Of a stretch of 64,000 bases of DNA, positions 38,701 to 50,600 are shown piece by piece. Where the stretch lies: the NCBI GenBank assembly GCA_963930775.1, contig OZ005693.1:2604001-2668000 (forward strand), written 5' to 3'. The position numbers were made by a program, and so were the translations under genes. Every line of letters begins with the position of its first letter. Within the stretch, counting starts at the first letter, position 1. This stretch comes from Cliona cf. orientalis (Eukaryota; Porifera; Demospongiae; Clionaida; Clionaidae). A model generated the notes under the pieces. The model did not search any database. It was not told the origin of the DNA and was given only the letters and a program-made list of their open reading frames with translations.

Positions 38701-41700
38701 TGACAAATGATGGAGCCACTGTTTCTCTTTTCTCTCCAGCGTCTTTCTGTCCAGCCGTACCACGATTAAGGGCTACCACGGTATCAGTATGCACCTCCTC
38801 CTTCATGATGACTCCATTGGAGAGATTTAGCTGCGTGGGCCTCTTTTTAAACTCCACACTAGCTAATGGAGACTCAATTTTCCGCACAGCGACGTTTGGA
38901 AGACTTCTTTTGTTTCGAAATAGCCTCGGATCCTGTGGTAGGGGCTCCATAGGTTCTTGACTGACCGCTGCTGAATCATCAATGTTATTGATGTCATCGC
39001 AATCGGGTGGCGACTCTACACCAGCTGTTAGCTCTGTCATCTTGATCAAGTGTTCCATCTGGGATGAATCAAAGTGAGAGAGAACTCTCAGCACCGACAC
39101 GATAGTCGAAGCTCCCGCCGACGAATCTGCAATATCTAGATTTGAGGCGCTTGGACGAAGGCCTGACTTTCGCAGGACACGTGATTGCTCCTCTTCAAGA
39201 CAGAACGACGACCTCCTCCTTTTTCTGGGATAGAAACACTTATCCTCGTGCACAAAATCGTTGATATCACAGTATGCATCATCTGGCGTAGCCGCATCCA
39301 ATGCTTCTATTGAACGCGAAACAGTCTTCTGCTTGTCAATCCACGAATCATCAGCTTCTGATCTTATGGACGACTTTCCTCTTGGTTGTAGCTTTCCTCC
39401 AGACTGGGAAAGAGCTGGTTGAGCGTGCAATCTCTCTTCTGGACAGAACGAAGATCTTTCTTTTCCCCTTGCGTAGAATTGTTTGCTGTCATGCACCAAA
39501 AACTGATCCTCTGGCGCGACTACATCAAATGGATCCATCGATTCAGAAGCAGCTTTCTGTCTTCTACTGACCTTTCTTGATGAAATATCTGATAGTTGAT
39601 CTCTGGATACACTTAGTTTATTCTGGCCAAGTTGCGGAGCTGCTGCTGTTGCTGGTGACAAAAGATCCGAGTCTGAAGCCGAGTGGCGAAGAGCGATCTT
39701 GATGTTGTGTTTTTCACAAAACTTTGTGACGTCTTCTAGACTTAGCGACGATCTCCTTCTCCTTTGAATCGGCAAAACATCCCTAATCCGGGTGTAACCA
39801 TCATCCACGGGGGATGGACTTCCTACCACATCTGCAAAATCTCTCGGAGGCACTGGAGGGCCTGAATTCGGTACGGAGGATGACAGCGTGGATGATGGCG
39901 GTACAGATGATGGCGGTACAGATGATGCCGGTATGAGGGGTAGCTTTCGCTGGCTCAAGAGAGGTACATAAAAAGTAGAATTCTGTTTGACTGGAGTGTC
40001 TTCTGAAGCTTGTCTGAGTTGTCCGATGTCAGGGCTAGGGCTAGGGCTAGGATTTGCTGCCTCATGCTGCTGTTTCCATGGCGATGGCGATAGTGTCCTT
40101 GGCATAAGAATAGGTTGAGATTTTTGAGCTGTTTTTGATTTTTGACCAGTGAGCTGCATAATCGCCTCCACCCAGCTGTCATGCTCATCCTAATACATTA
40201 TGTAAGTGGTAAAAGTATTAGCAACAGCTAGTGCATACATAACTTTTACTGTATGAGTGAGGTAACTGTATTTGGAATAACTACATGTGCGTTATACACA
40301 ATGATCATTCCAAAACCAAAATTAATAGAGTGTGTGAGTAATTACTACAGAGTATGAGTAGCACATGTGATACGTGTACGTGCACAGCAAACAAACAATA
40401 ATACTATACTCAAATCCATACAAATAGACATACTCATACAATAATTTTTTATTTCAAAATTAATCACACACTTCTGAGTACAATTAGGGCAGTAATCAGT
40501 ACGCTTGCGTATATGAGTACATTCAGTATAATAGCACGAGCGAAAGCTAGTGAGTGCTATTTGGCTGTACGAGCCGTGACATATAAGAGTACTATTGCTG
40601 CCCTAATTGCACGAGGACAAGGGCGTATAGATCCCCCGAAATACGCCCTTGACGAGGATTAAAGTGACACTGTGTGATTAATTGATAATAGTAAAAAATT
40701 TGCCCTAGGCTATAGCAGGAGTACCGAAAGAGTACAATTACAGCTGTAATCAGTACTCTTGCCTATGGGAATAGTGTATTGTGACTGTAATCACTATAAT
40801 ACTATTATACTGAAGATCGTACCTTCGATTTAGCTGTGATTTCCAATGGCATGTACTTTCCCTTGAGGTAGATTTCAAATGAGAAATTGGATGGATCAAA
40901 AAATGAGTATTCCTTCACACGAGATATATCCGCCAATTTTAGGATTTTGGGTTTCTAGTATCAAGTCAAAAATTTAATGAAAAATTTGAAGTCAAGAGTG
41001 CTAAATAAAGGCAATCTAGGTGAAGTAATTACACGTGCAGCCCCTCTGGGAATTAATACATATTCCAGGAATTCGAAACTACAAATTACCGTTTATGCAT
41101 GCTAGAATTCCTAGAGTGCTAAATAAAGGCAATATGGGTGAAGTAATTATACATGCAGCCTCTCCGGGGGTATTCCAAGTAGACACAACTTACCATCCAT
41201 GCATGCTAGAATTCCTTATGCACCGAGTACGTAGCTAGCTACTGGGAATTATTAGGGGGAAATTCCAATTGTTAACCTATTACATAGCTCATTGCAAATC
41301 ATTACCACATGCATAGCTACAAAAATTAATTATGCTACCGGCTACAATATGCCTATATAGTACCTCGGGTACTTCGAAGTAGACCAAAGTTGGTTCCGTG
41401 GAGTCGTCACTGTTTTGAATTATGAAGACATTCTCCTTCTTGGTCTTTGGTCCAGGTCTCCTGGCTTTTCGCCTGATGGTTGGAGATTTCACTTTGGAAA
41501 GAGACAGACTACCAGGCATTCCCATCTGCATGCATGCATGCATATTAAATATTATTATGGCATGAAACGGAATTAATTTTAATACATGCAATCTCAGATC
41601 AGAAACAGCTAGGTGACTAGACTCCTTATAAGCCCTGTAATGCACAGTTGACAAACTACTATAGTAGTGGCACTGCAATGGACCTGGACCCTTGATAGGT

Positions 41701-43021
41701 TCTGGGCATTGTTTCGTCAAGCAATGATATGCATGCACACAATACAGCTGAACAATGGAAGCACTATGTGTATAATAGGATGTCTGGATAAACATGATTG
41801 TGGATATTATCTATAGTGAAGACTGACCTTAATTTGTTCACATCTTTGTTGCATGGCCACACTGGTGGTAGCAGACTCGTTGGTAGCTGTATTAGCAGGC
41901 GGTGTGGAGGAGCTCGAAATGTTCACTAACTCCAAATACTCAGGGGCTTCCTCGTCGGTCTCAAAGCTGCTGCGTTGGCTATAATTAGACGTCAGAGATC
42001 CTCTTCCTTTATTTCTTTTATCGTCACCGTCGATCATTGTGATCAAATCGAACTTGCTCGACGTTTCAAAAACTCGATAGATATCGTCGCCGAGCGAATT
42101 AGACACCATCTCAAGTTCTTCTAGCACATCTATTGCACACGGTCGTCCTGAAGGTTCGTAGCTGAGGCACTTTATGACCATCTGGATTAGCTGATGATCC
42201 TTGCCTAGCATAGAGTGCAGCGAATTCATGTATTTCTCTCGTCTTTCGATTTCGTTTCTTGCACGGATATTTCCATCAACGACAAATGTGGCGGAAAGGA
42301 GATCGCCCGGAAATTCCTGAATGAAGGTATAAAGGGCAAGGTGACCGTACGAGAACATATCTATGGCAGAATCGTATTTTGGTTGCAGCTGCATTGCCTC
42401 AGGGGGCATGTAGACAGCAGTTCCCGGTGCTTGCGTCATTGCCTTGATAGCTGCGTGTGATTTTATGATCAATGCATTTCCAAGATCGGTGATCTTTGCT
42501 TGCATGGCTAGAGTGAGGAGAACGTTTCTGGAGGTGAGGTCTCGATGAATGATCTGTGGTTTGTGGTTGTGAAGGTAGGCAAGACCTTTAGCGGTATCAC
42601 TGAGGATGGACACCTTGAGGGAGAGAGGGAGCGTTGCTTTCTTCTTTTCTGCATCCATAAGGAGGTCGTCAAGGCTCATTGCAAGCTTCTCCATGACTAG
42701 GATGGGGTGAGTGCTGTCCTGAAAGAAATGCAAGCCAAGAAATTGGACGATGTTTGGGTGACGAACGCTGGCCATGATCCGACACTCTTCTACGAAGCGG
42801 GTGAGGATTTTGTCGCCCTGGTAGATGTTTTGTGGATCGAGTAGCGACTCGTGCAGTTGCTTGCCGGCGCATAGCGTGCCTTGTACGTTGAGCTCGTAGA
42901 CTGCTCCGTAAGATCCAGTTCCCAGACGTTTGCGATCGGTTGTCCTTTTCACACCCTTTAGCAGGTAAGGTTCCAGCTCTCGGAATGCTTGCGCAAATTG
43001 TAAGTCATTTACCACCGCCAT
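35772..43021 (-). CDS. Dual kinase: TKL-like kinase, PH domain, linker, tyrosine kinase
   Basis: Exons 43021-41828, 41525-41364, 40954-40823, 40189-38599, 38511-38469, 38278-38220, 38156-38049, 36997-36812, 36583-36525, 36395-36303 and 36182-35772 sum to 4,038 nt, 1,346 codons, with every junction in frame at a GT-AG intron. The 38598-38512 gap may be retained. Residues about 30-310 are a TKL-type kinase: loop GTGSYGAV, Lys54, HRD about 159, DLG in place of DFG, PPE in place of APE. Residues about 400-510 read as a PH domain, ending in the helix DEHDSWVEAI. A basic, Ser-rich linker follows. Residues about 1090-1345 are a tyrosine kinase with VVVK, HRDLAARN, DFG and IRWMAPESL. Its glycine loop lacks the first Gly (YQGQFGKV). 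No signal peptide. This domain combination is unfamiliar to me. It is divergent to the FAF1-like copy 1. Confidence 0.8.
38512..38598 (-). other. 87-nt in-frame optional intron (exitron-like)
   Basis: The segment starts GTAAGT, has CTAAC as a possible branch point and ends TTTATAG. Its length is a multiple of three and it contains no stop. If retained it adds 29 residues, including a hydrophobic run (LLALAACPIIVSLVFKFIV) that looks like a membrane helix. If spliced, FKL joins VRWLSE. Splicing seems the default because the splice signals are good. Confidence 0.7.
40998..41217. repeat. Two-unit tandem repeat in a kinase-gene intron
   Basis: Two units of about 110 bp each begin GAGTGCTAAATAAAGGCAAT and end with a TGCATGCTAGAATTCCT block. 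The repeat lies in the intron that splits the PH domain. No function is apparent. Confidence 0.75.
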
Positions 43022-43366
43022 TACTAGTAGCTAGTCGTAGTGCCTTGTAGCTAAAAGTTTGTTGTTCACGCGCAAGTGTGTTTTGTATTATAGCCACGCT
43101 AGCGGCGCAACGCCGCCCATATGACATGATTACACTTGTACACGTGTCGGGATTTCCCCTTGGTATCATGCACGATTCAGCAGATCGATCGCCAGTCCTC
43201 CAAACATGGAGTCAGAGTAAAGCTCTGAAAATTTCCCCAGCAAAAAGTTGAAAATAAACACGGTGGATGATGTAGACGATCATGCATTGACTCCTGCTCT
43301 CGGAGGAGCTGCTGGACGACTAACGGCTCTCGATAATTCCGGTTTGGAGGCCCGGGTATTTCAGCG
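43022..43366. promoter_or_regulatory. Bidirectional promoter, copy 1, with E-box and kappaB site
   Basis: Between the minus-strand kinase ATG (43021) and the plus-strand FAF1-like gene. It contains CACGTG (43141-43146) and GGGATTTCCC (43149-43158), a perfect match to the NF-kappaB consensus GGGRNNYYCC. The same pair, with the same spacing, recurs at 47559-47576 and 60680-60697. From 43206 to 43366 lies the degenerate former 5' coding end of the FAF1-like gene: its original ATG is followed by TAA at codon 5 and later by a net 5-nt insertion. Confidence 0.65.
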
Positions 43367-46300
43367 ATGGAGCACAATCTGGAAAAGAGAGAGAACTCAG
43401 TAGGAAACGGGGGTCTCCTCCCGGTGAACCATCATTGCCCCCCGACCGCGGGACCGGGAGTTGGCGAGGAGCTACTACCTGGAAACGGTGCAGATGTGAA
43501 GGGTGGAGAGGAGAAGAGTGAGGGTGATTTTGAACTGGAGGAGGGGGAGGGTGGTGATGGCGAATCTGACGACGACGACGACGATGATGATGATGATGAA
43601 GTGGAGTATGATAATGAGGATATGTTCTTTGACCAGGACTTTGAGCCTGTCTCACCAGGGCGGCTACACAGAAACAACTCCACGAAGGAGCCAATGGGTG
43701 AGGAGGAAGGAACTAGGGAGGGGGACAAAAATTAAAGCATGCACTCTGGACTACGGAATATTTATGAATTGTTGGAGGTTTGCTAATCATTGCAATGGTA
43801 CAGTGGAGAACTATACACTATTGTAACTGAATCATTGATTATATATCTGGGAGTCCTTGTATACGACTTTTATAGTGCTAATCTATACTTCATTTTACGC
43901 TTACTTAAAGTTTTGCAAAAGCTAGGTGGGAATTGTGCAGGCTTAGTAAGCAACAGCTTCTTCCCAGTCAGCTGTAGTGTGCAATAATTAACAATAAACC
44001 TCTCCCCTCCCCCTTCTCCCCCTTTCTCCCACTTCACTACTACAGTTCCCTACGGAAGCAAAGATGCTGAGCAGGCTCTCCAGCACTTTGTGCAGGTGTT
44101 TGAAGAGAGGTAGGTCAGTATGCAATTTAATTATGCGACATTTTTATAATTCGTATTGCAAGGGTCTAGCATTACCCTAGGGGGTTCCCACCATTAATAA
44201 CTAAAGTCCTCTCAGACTTGCTTATGATAAATATTCATACTTTTAACTTTGGAGTTTTTATAATGGCCTTAGTTGTTGTAGGATTTGTGATTACAGTATT
44301 GTATGTAGGTTGTGCATCATCAATACTGTACTGATTACTCGGACAGAATCTGATGCTTTTATCCACATAAGGGCGTAATCATTGTCTGCATATGTATGAC
44401 ATTGTGTTGTGTGTGTGTATGTGTGTGTGTGTGTATGTGTGTGTGTGTATTTTAAGATATGATAAGAAACATCCTCATTTCTACATTGGGTCACTTGAGA
44501 ATGCGATGAAAGAGGTTGTCAGTAACATCAAAGATCCAGACCAGGTCAGTATGGTTTTGACAGCTTACTGTTCTGTTTCATCCAGTTGGAGGGGGGGGGG
44601 GGGGGGGCTTACCTTTGAAAGGTTCAAGGGAATACATGCAACAGACTACCCCTACCCATGATATTGAGTTTGAGCATGCGCAGTACGTGGCAAATTCTAA
44701 AATTAATGCAAATCTGTGAAGTATTCTTGACTATAATAATTATTAATTTTTTGCCTCAGCTGAAGCCATTGCTCATCTTCATCCACAGTGATCATAGCAT
44801 CATGGCACATGTCTTTTGCAGGTAAGAATTCCACGTACATGTAGATACATGTACATGTACATGTACATGTACAGATAGACAACTAGAGTCTAAAGCTAGT
44901 TAGGCTTAGTTTTACGGCTGTTTATTAGGTTACTTATTGATCTTACATAGATCATTTGAAATTTAGTCCTCATATACCAGCATTTGAGCTGCGATTTCAA
45001 GGGCAGCTATATACACATGGGCACATATTCGAGCCCAAAGTGGGGGGTGGGCCAACATTCCATAGTTGGCCCTCTTTCACGAGGGTACAGTACTATTTTT
45101 CCAACTGACCCACCTCCCCCCTTTCTTTCACACACACACTCACTGCCCCATGCAGTGAAGTGCTGTGCAACCAGGTTATTATAGACTACCTGAATAGGAA
45201 CTATATCACATGGCCGTGGGACATCACTCAACCAGAGAACAAGGAAACGTAAGTCAGCTAGTGCGTGTCATACTCCGACTCTACTGTACAACAATTCCTT
45301 CTCTTCTGAGAAGAATTCTATATTTTTGACATTCTCAAGAGAGTGCCCTTCTTATGTACATTTGTACATGTTTGTATCGCCACTCTGCATGCATGTATGC
45401 ATGCAGGCTGCTGTACATGGTGGAACACTGCTTCACTAAGGAGGATAAATCATTTCAGATTGTTCATCAGTGGTTCAAACCATCACAAGAGCCACGCCTT
45501 GACGGTTGGAAGGCCAAGACTGCCCTCCGGGAGCTGGTGAGCAGGAAGGATGATCTCCCGGCTTGTCTCATCTTCTATCCAATCAATAATTGTCCGCACG
45601 CCATTGAGGAGGCGTGGCTCACCAGTATAGGTGAGGATTAATAATCTCATCTTCCATTTCCAAAAAAATCTTTAGCCTTCACCTAATTTTTCAATATTCC
45701 TCCACGTACACATGTACATGTACTTGCACATTCATCGACATGTACATATGACGACCTTTGCCAAAAATCAGTAAGGTTAGAGTGGATACCATTAGTTGGT
45801 AATGGTCATACCGTAATACCGTATAGCCGGAAATATTAATTTTGGTGGATTTTAATTTGGCGGTTGTAATATAGACCGCCAAATTTAATTCCCCGCCAAA
45901 TTTTCCGGCTATACGGTAATTGCACAATGTTATGATGTCTCCCAGTAACATGGTGAGCTGCTATATTTCATTCCCTCTGACAGTTACTGGTGATATGACT
46001 GAGTCATTCCTGGAAGTACTGGTGTCCTCTATTGAAAACTATGAAGTCCTCCTCCAGGAAAGCAAATCTTTTAAAGAAGTAAGTAGAACTGTGTGTGTGT
46101 GGGGGGGGGGAGGCTATCTTTTCCAGGCCCCCCTCCCCTTCCCTAATGAAATGCCCTCTGTAATGCTGTTAGCCTGTGCATGTTTGAAATAATATTATAT
46201 TGAGGTGATGTGAGAATGATGGGTATAATAATTACCATAAATCGCAACTATTTTGCTGTTAAAATATTTTCGGACTGCCTGGCCGGGAGTGGGTGCTTAC

Positions 46301-46541
46301 CGTGCTTACCCAGGACTCTACGTATATGGTATACCGGTATATTCAAAAGCTTGTTTACAAGAACTAGGGGGTGTGGCCATTTCATGTGGCAGTTTTCTGT
46401 ATGATGGATTACTATGGTGCACTCTCTGATGAATAGGACGAAGATAATTTATTTGAGAGCCAAAGAGAGAGCACCGAGGAAGAGCAGGACAGAGCTGGGA
46501 GTGACCAGTTTCATGTAAACACAGACTCTTCCAAGGAATAG
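43367..46541 (+). CDS. FAF1-like UAS-domain protein, copy 1 (N-terminally shortened)
   Basis: Eight exons (43367-43697, 44046-44109, 44457-44544, 44760-44821, 45156-45248, 45407-45630, 45984-46078, 46437-46541) total 1,062 nt, 353 residues. The first usable ATG is 43367, because the ATG aligned to copies 2 and 3 (43206) meets TAA at codon 5. The N-terminal part is acidic with a run of Asp (DDDDDDDDDDEVEY). The UAS thioredoxin-like domain follows (FEERYDKKHPHFYIGSLENA, NRNYITWPWDIT, LPACLIFYP), similar in order to FAF1, an adaptor that binds FADD and VCP/p97. No UBA, UBL or UBX domain is present. The last exon is Glu-rich and ends with a stop. A function in ubiquitin or death-domain adaptor pathways is inferred from FAF1 only. 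Confidence 0.8.
45818..45917. mobile_element. Short palindromic MITE, ACCGTATAGCCGG ends
   Basis: 100 bp with inverted ends ACCGTATAGCCGGAAA / TTTTCCGGCTATACGGT and internal GGCGG/CCGCC arms, in an intron of FAF1-like copy 1. Relatives are at 52644-52837 and 63199-63410. Confidence 0.8.
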
Positions 46542-46756
46542 CTCAAACTATAAGATAACCATCAATTATTTTTAATTTCTTCACTCGCTTGCATTTCGTT
46601 TTTATTGTTGTTTTCCATGTTCCAGTCCCCATTCCCGTTCCAGACTAGGGCTGGGCCAAATATTCTTTTTAATTTGCCCATTATTCAAAACTTTATTCTT
46701 CAATTTTTATCCCATTATTCAAGAGAAAATCACTATTATTCTCAAAAAATCACCAA

Positions 46757-47442
46757 TTATCGTACGAGAACATATCTATGGCAGAATCATATTTTGGTTG
46801 CAGCTGCATTGCCTCAGGGGGCATGTAGACAGCAGTTCCTGGTGCTTGTGTCATTGCCTTGATCGCTGCATGTGATATTATGATCAATGCATTTCCAAGA
46901 TCGGTGATCTTTGCTTGCATGGCTAGAGTGAGGAGCACATTTCTGGAGGTGAGATCTCGATGAATAATCTGTGGTTTGTGGTTGTGAAGGTAGGCAAGAC
47001 CTTTAGCGGTATCACTGAGGATTGATACCTTGAGGGAGAGCGGGAGCGTTGCTTTCTTCTTTTCTGCATCCATAAGGAGGTCGTCAAGGCTCATTGCAAG
47101 CTTCTCTATGACTAGGATGGGGTGAGTGCTGTCCTGAAAGAAATGCAAGCCAAGAAATTGGACGATGTTTGGGTGACGAACGCTGGCCATGATTCGACAC
47201 TCTTCCACGAAGCGGGTGAGGATTTTGTCGCCCTGGTAGATGTTTTGTGGATCGAGTAGCGACTCGTGCAGTTGCTTGCCGGCGCATAGCGTGCCTTGTA
47301 CGTTGACTCTGAGCTCGTAGACTACTCCGTAAGATCCAGTTCCCAGACGTTTGCGATCGGTTGTCCTTTTCACGCCCTTTAGCAGGTAAGGTTCCAGCTC
47401 TCGGAATGCTTGCGCAAATTGTAAGTCATTTACCACCGCCAT
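46757..47442 (-). pseudogene. Truncated duplicate of the TKL-like kinase 5' part
   Basis: About 229 residues from ATG 47442 are nearly identical to the first exon of the dual kinase, including HRDLTSRN and the DLG motif, with a two-residue insertion after VYEL. Homology breaks off near 46757, within the kinase C-lobe after DMFSY, and the frame stops a few codons later. It lacks the rest of the C-lobe, the PH domain and the tyrosine kinase, so catalytic activity is unlikely. It keeps its divergent position to a FAF1-like copy. Confidence 0.85.
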
Positions 47443-47645
47443 TACTAGTAGCTAGTCGTAGTGCCTTATAATTTCTGTGTTTACGCGCAAGCGTGTTTTG
47501 TATTATTATAGCCACGCTAGCGGCGCAACGCCGCCGATATGATATGATTACACTTGTACACGTGTCGGGATTTCCCCTTGGTATCATGATTCAGCAGATC
47601 GATACTATGGCACGCCCTTGAAACGCGATCGCCAGTCCTCCAAAC
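47443..47645. promoter_or_regulatory. Bidirectional promoter, copy 2, with E-box and kappaB site
   Basis: CACGTG at 47559-47564 and GGGATTTCCC at 47567-47576, spaced as in copies 1 and 3. The block is a duplicate of 43022-43205 with small indels. Confidence 0.65.
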
Positions 47646-50600
47646 ATGGAGGCAGAGGAAACCTCTGAAAATTTCCCCAGCAAAAAGTTGAAAATGAACA
47701 CGGTGGATGATGTAGACGATCATGCATTGGCTCCTGCTCTCGGAGGAGGAGTTGCTGGACGATTAACGGCTCTCGATAATTCCGTTTTGGAGGGCGTTTC
47801 TGAATCAGCGAAGGAACACAATCTGGAGAAGAGTGAGAACTCGGTAGGAAACGGGGGTCTCCTCCCGGTGAACCATCATTGCCCCCCGACCGCGGGACCG
47901 GGAGTGGGCGAGGATCTACTACCTTTACCTGTAAACGGTGCAGATGTGAGGGGTGGAGAGAAGAAGGGTGAGGGTTATTCTGACCTGGAGGAGGGGAAAG
48001 CTGGTGATGGCAAATCTGATGACGACGATGATGATGATGATGAAGTGGAATATGGTGACGAGGATATGTTCTTTGACCCTGTCCCGCCGGAGCGGCTACA
48101 CAAAAATGACTCCATAAAGGAGCCGATGGGTGAGGGGGGGAGGAACTGGGGAGAGGGGGAACAAAATTAGAATTTTAGTAATAATATCATGCACTCTGGA
48201 TTCCGGATATTTATGTATTTGTTTGAATTTTTGGAGGTTTGTTAATCATCACGATAGTATTGTTTAAGCCCTGCAGTATTTAAATATTGCACAATAAATT
48301 TACCTGAGGCTACTCATATTGCACAGTTACCAGTGCAATATTATGGCTAATATAGCACATAGCAACAACATAGCAACGGGATATAAATGACTTTTATAGT
48401 GCTAATCCATACTTTACTTTATGCTTGAAGTTTTGCAAAAGCTACATGTAGGTGGGAATCGTACATGTATAGTAATAATAATATTATTGCACAATGCGTA
48501 TTGTTGTTCTTGCTACTATCGTTCATGAGCCTACTATAAATTGTGGCTTAGTAAGCGATAGCTTCTTCCCATGCAGTCTGTAGTGTGCAATAATTAATCA
48601 TAAATCTCTCCCCTCCCCCTTCTCCCCCCCCTCACTTCACTACTACAGTTCCCTACGGAAGTAAGGACACTGAACAGGCTCTCCAGCACTTTGTGCAGGT
48701 GTTTGAAGAGAGGTAGGTCAGAATACAATTTAATTATGCGACTTTTGTAAATCTTATTACAAGGTGTAGCATTGCCGGATCTGCACTCGTTAACTGGCAG
48801 GAAAGGGTGTACACTGCTTCCTCCCAGTAATACGCGGGCATTGACCTTTGTGTACCCCCACATTATTTTAACCCCCGATTTCCCGAGTAACACTGGCAGG
48901 AAAGAGTGTAGGGGTATATACACTCTTTCCAGCTAGTTAATGCTGGAGTAAATCTTTGAATAGTGTAATTTAATCCCCACCTAGCATTGCCCTAGTGGGT
49001 TCCCATCATTAATGACTAAAGTCCTCTCAGCTTTGCTTATGATAAATATTCATACTTTTAACTTTGGTATTTTTATAATGGCCTTAGTTGTTGTAGGATT
49101 TGTGATTACAGTATTGTATGTAGGTTGTGCATCATCAATACTGTACTGATTACTCGACAGAATCTGATGCTTTTGTCCACATAAGGGCATTGAAAGATTT
49201 ATAACCATTGTCTGTATGTGTATGTGTTTTGTGTACTGTATATATGTGTGTGTGTGTGTTTTAAGATATGGCGAGAAACATCCTCATTTCTACATTGGGT
49301 CACTTGAGAATGCGATGAAAGAGGTTGTCAGTAACATCGAAGATCCAGACCAGGTCAGTATGGTTTTGACAGCATACTGCTCTGTTTCATCCAGTTGGGG
49401 GGGGGGGGGGGGGGGGGGCTTACCTTTGAGAGGTTCAAGGGAATACATGTAATAGACTACCCCTACCCATAATATTGAATTTGAGCATGCGTAGTACGTG
49501 GCAAATTCTAAAATTAATGCAACTCTGTGAAGTATTCTTGACTATAATTAATTTTTTTGCTGCAGCTGAAGCCATTGTTCATGTTCATCCACAGTGATCA
49601 TAGCGTTATGGCACATGTCTTTTGCAGGTAAGAATTCCATGGGCGGTGCACCTTACATTGGGCCAAGATTGAGGGATGGGCCGATATTTGAGGTATCAGT
49701 ATCACATTTAGACACGAAGGAGTGCCCAGGTAAGTTACCCACGCTATCTTCATAATTTAAATAGTAAGAAGTGGCAACAATTGATTTCAGCCTTATTCAA
49801 GCACGGTTACCAATCCAGAGGAAGGGTGGCAGCGATACTTCACCGTGTGTCATTGACTGCGCTATAGCCGTATTAAGTGGGCATGATCACGATTGCTAGC
49901 TGTGCACAATCGTTCCTTTGTGCTGAAAAGTGGCATAAAGCTAGCTAGGCTTAGTTTTACCAGGTTACTTAAAGATCTTACATAGATTATTCGAAGTTTA
50001 GTCCTCATAAACCAGCCATTTGAGCGGGCAGCTACACATGGGCACATATTCGAGTAAAACACTAGACCTTAGTAGGAAATTGAGCCCAAAGTGGGGGGGG
50101 GGGGGGGGGGGGGGTGGGCCGACATTCCGTAGTGGGCCCTCTTTCGCGAGGGTACAGTACTAATTTTCTTGTTCACCTCAACTCACCCACCCCCCCCCCC
50201 CCCCCCCCCCTTTCTCTCACACACATACTCACTGCCCCATACAGTGAAGTGCTGTGCAACCAGACTATTATAGACTACCTGAATAGGAACTATATCACAT
50301 GGCCATGGGACATCACTCAACCAGAGAACAAGGAAACGTAAGTCAGCTAGTGCGTGTCATATACCATTATACCACCAGATTTCCCTGACTCAACTGTACA
50401 ACAATTCCTTCTCCCCTGAGAAGAATTCTATGTTTTATGACATTCTCAAGAGAGTGTCCTTCTTATGTGCATTTGTACATGTTTTGCATTGCTACTCTGC
50501 ATGCATGCATGCAGGCTATTATCCATGATGGTGAATTGCTTCACTGAGGAGCCACCGGTCAACAATGGACAAACTGGAAAGGAGGATAAATCATTTCAGA

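Noticed and set aside
42669..42872. Minus-strand ORF of 67 residues within the kinase, conserved at 47084-47287
   Set aside because: It is a shadow frame of the duplicated kinase exon; conservation follows from the parent frame.
43432..43728. Minus-strand Ser/Pro-rich ORFs opposite the FAF1-like first exons (also at 60764-61267)
   Set aside because: They are reverse readings of the acidic repeat codons (GAC/GAT) and do not fit the splice structure.
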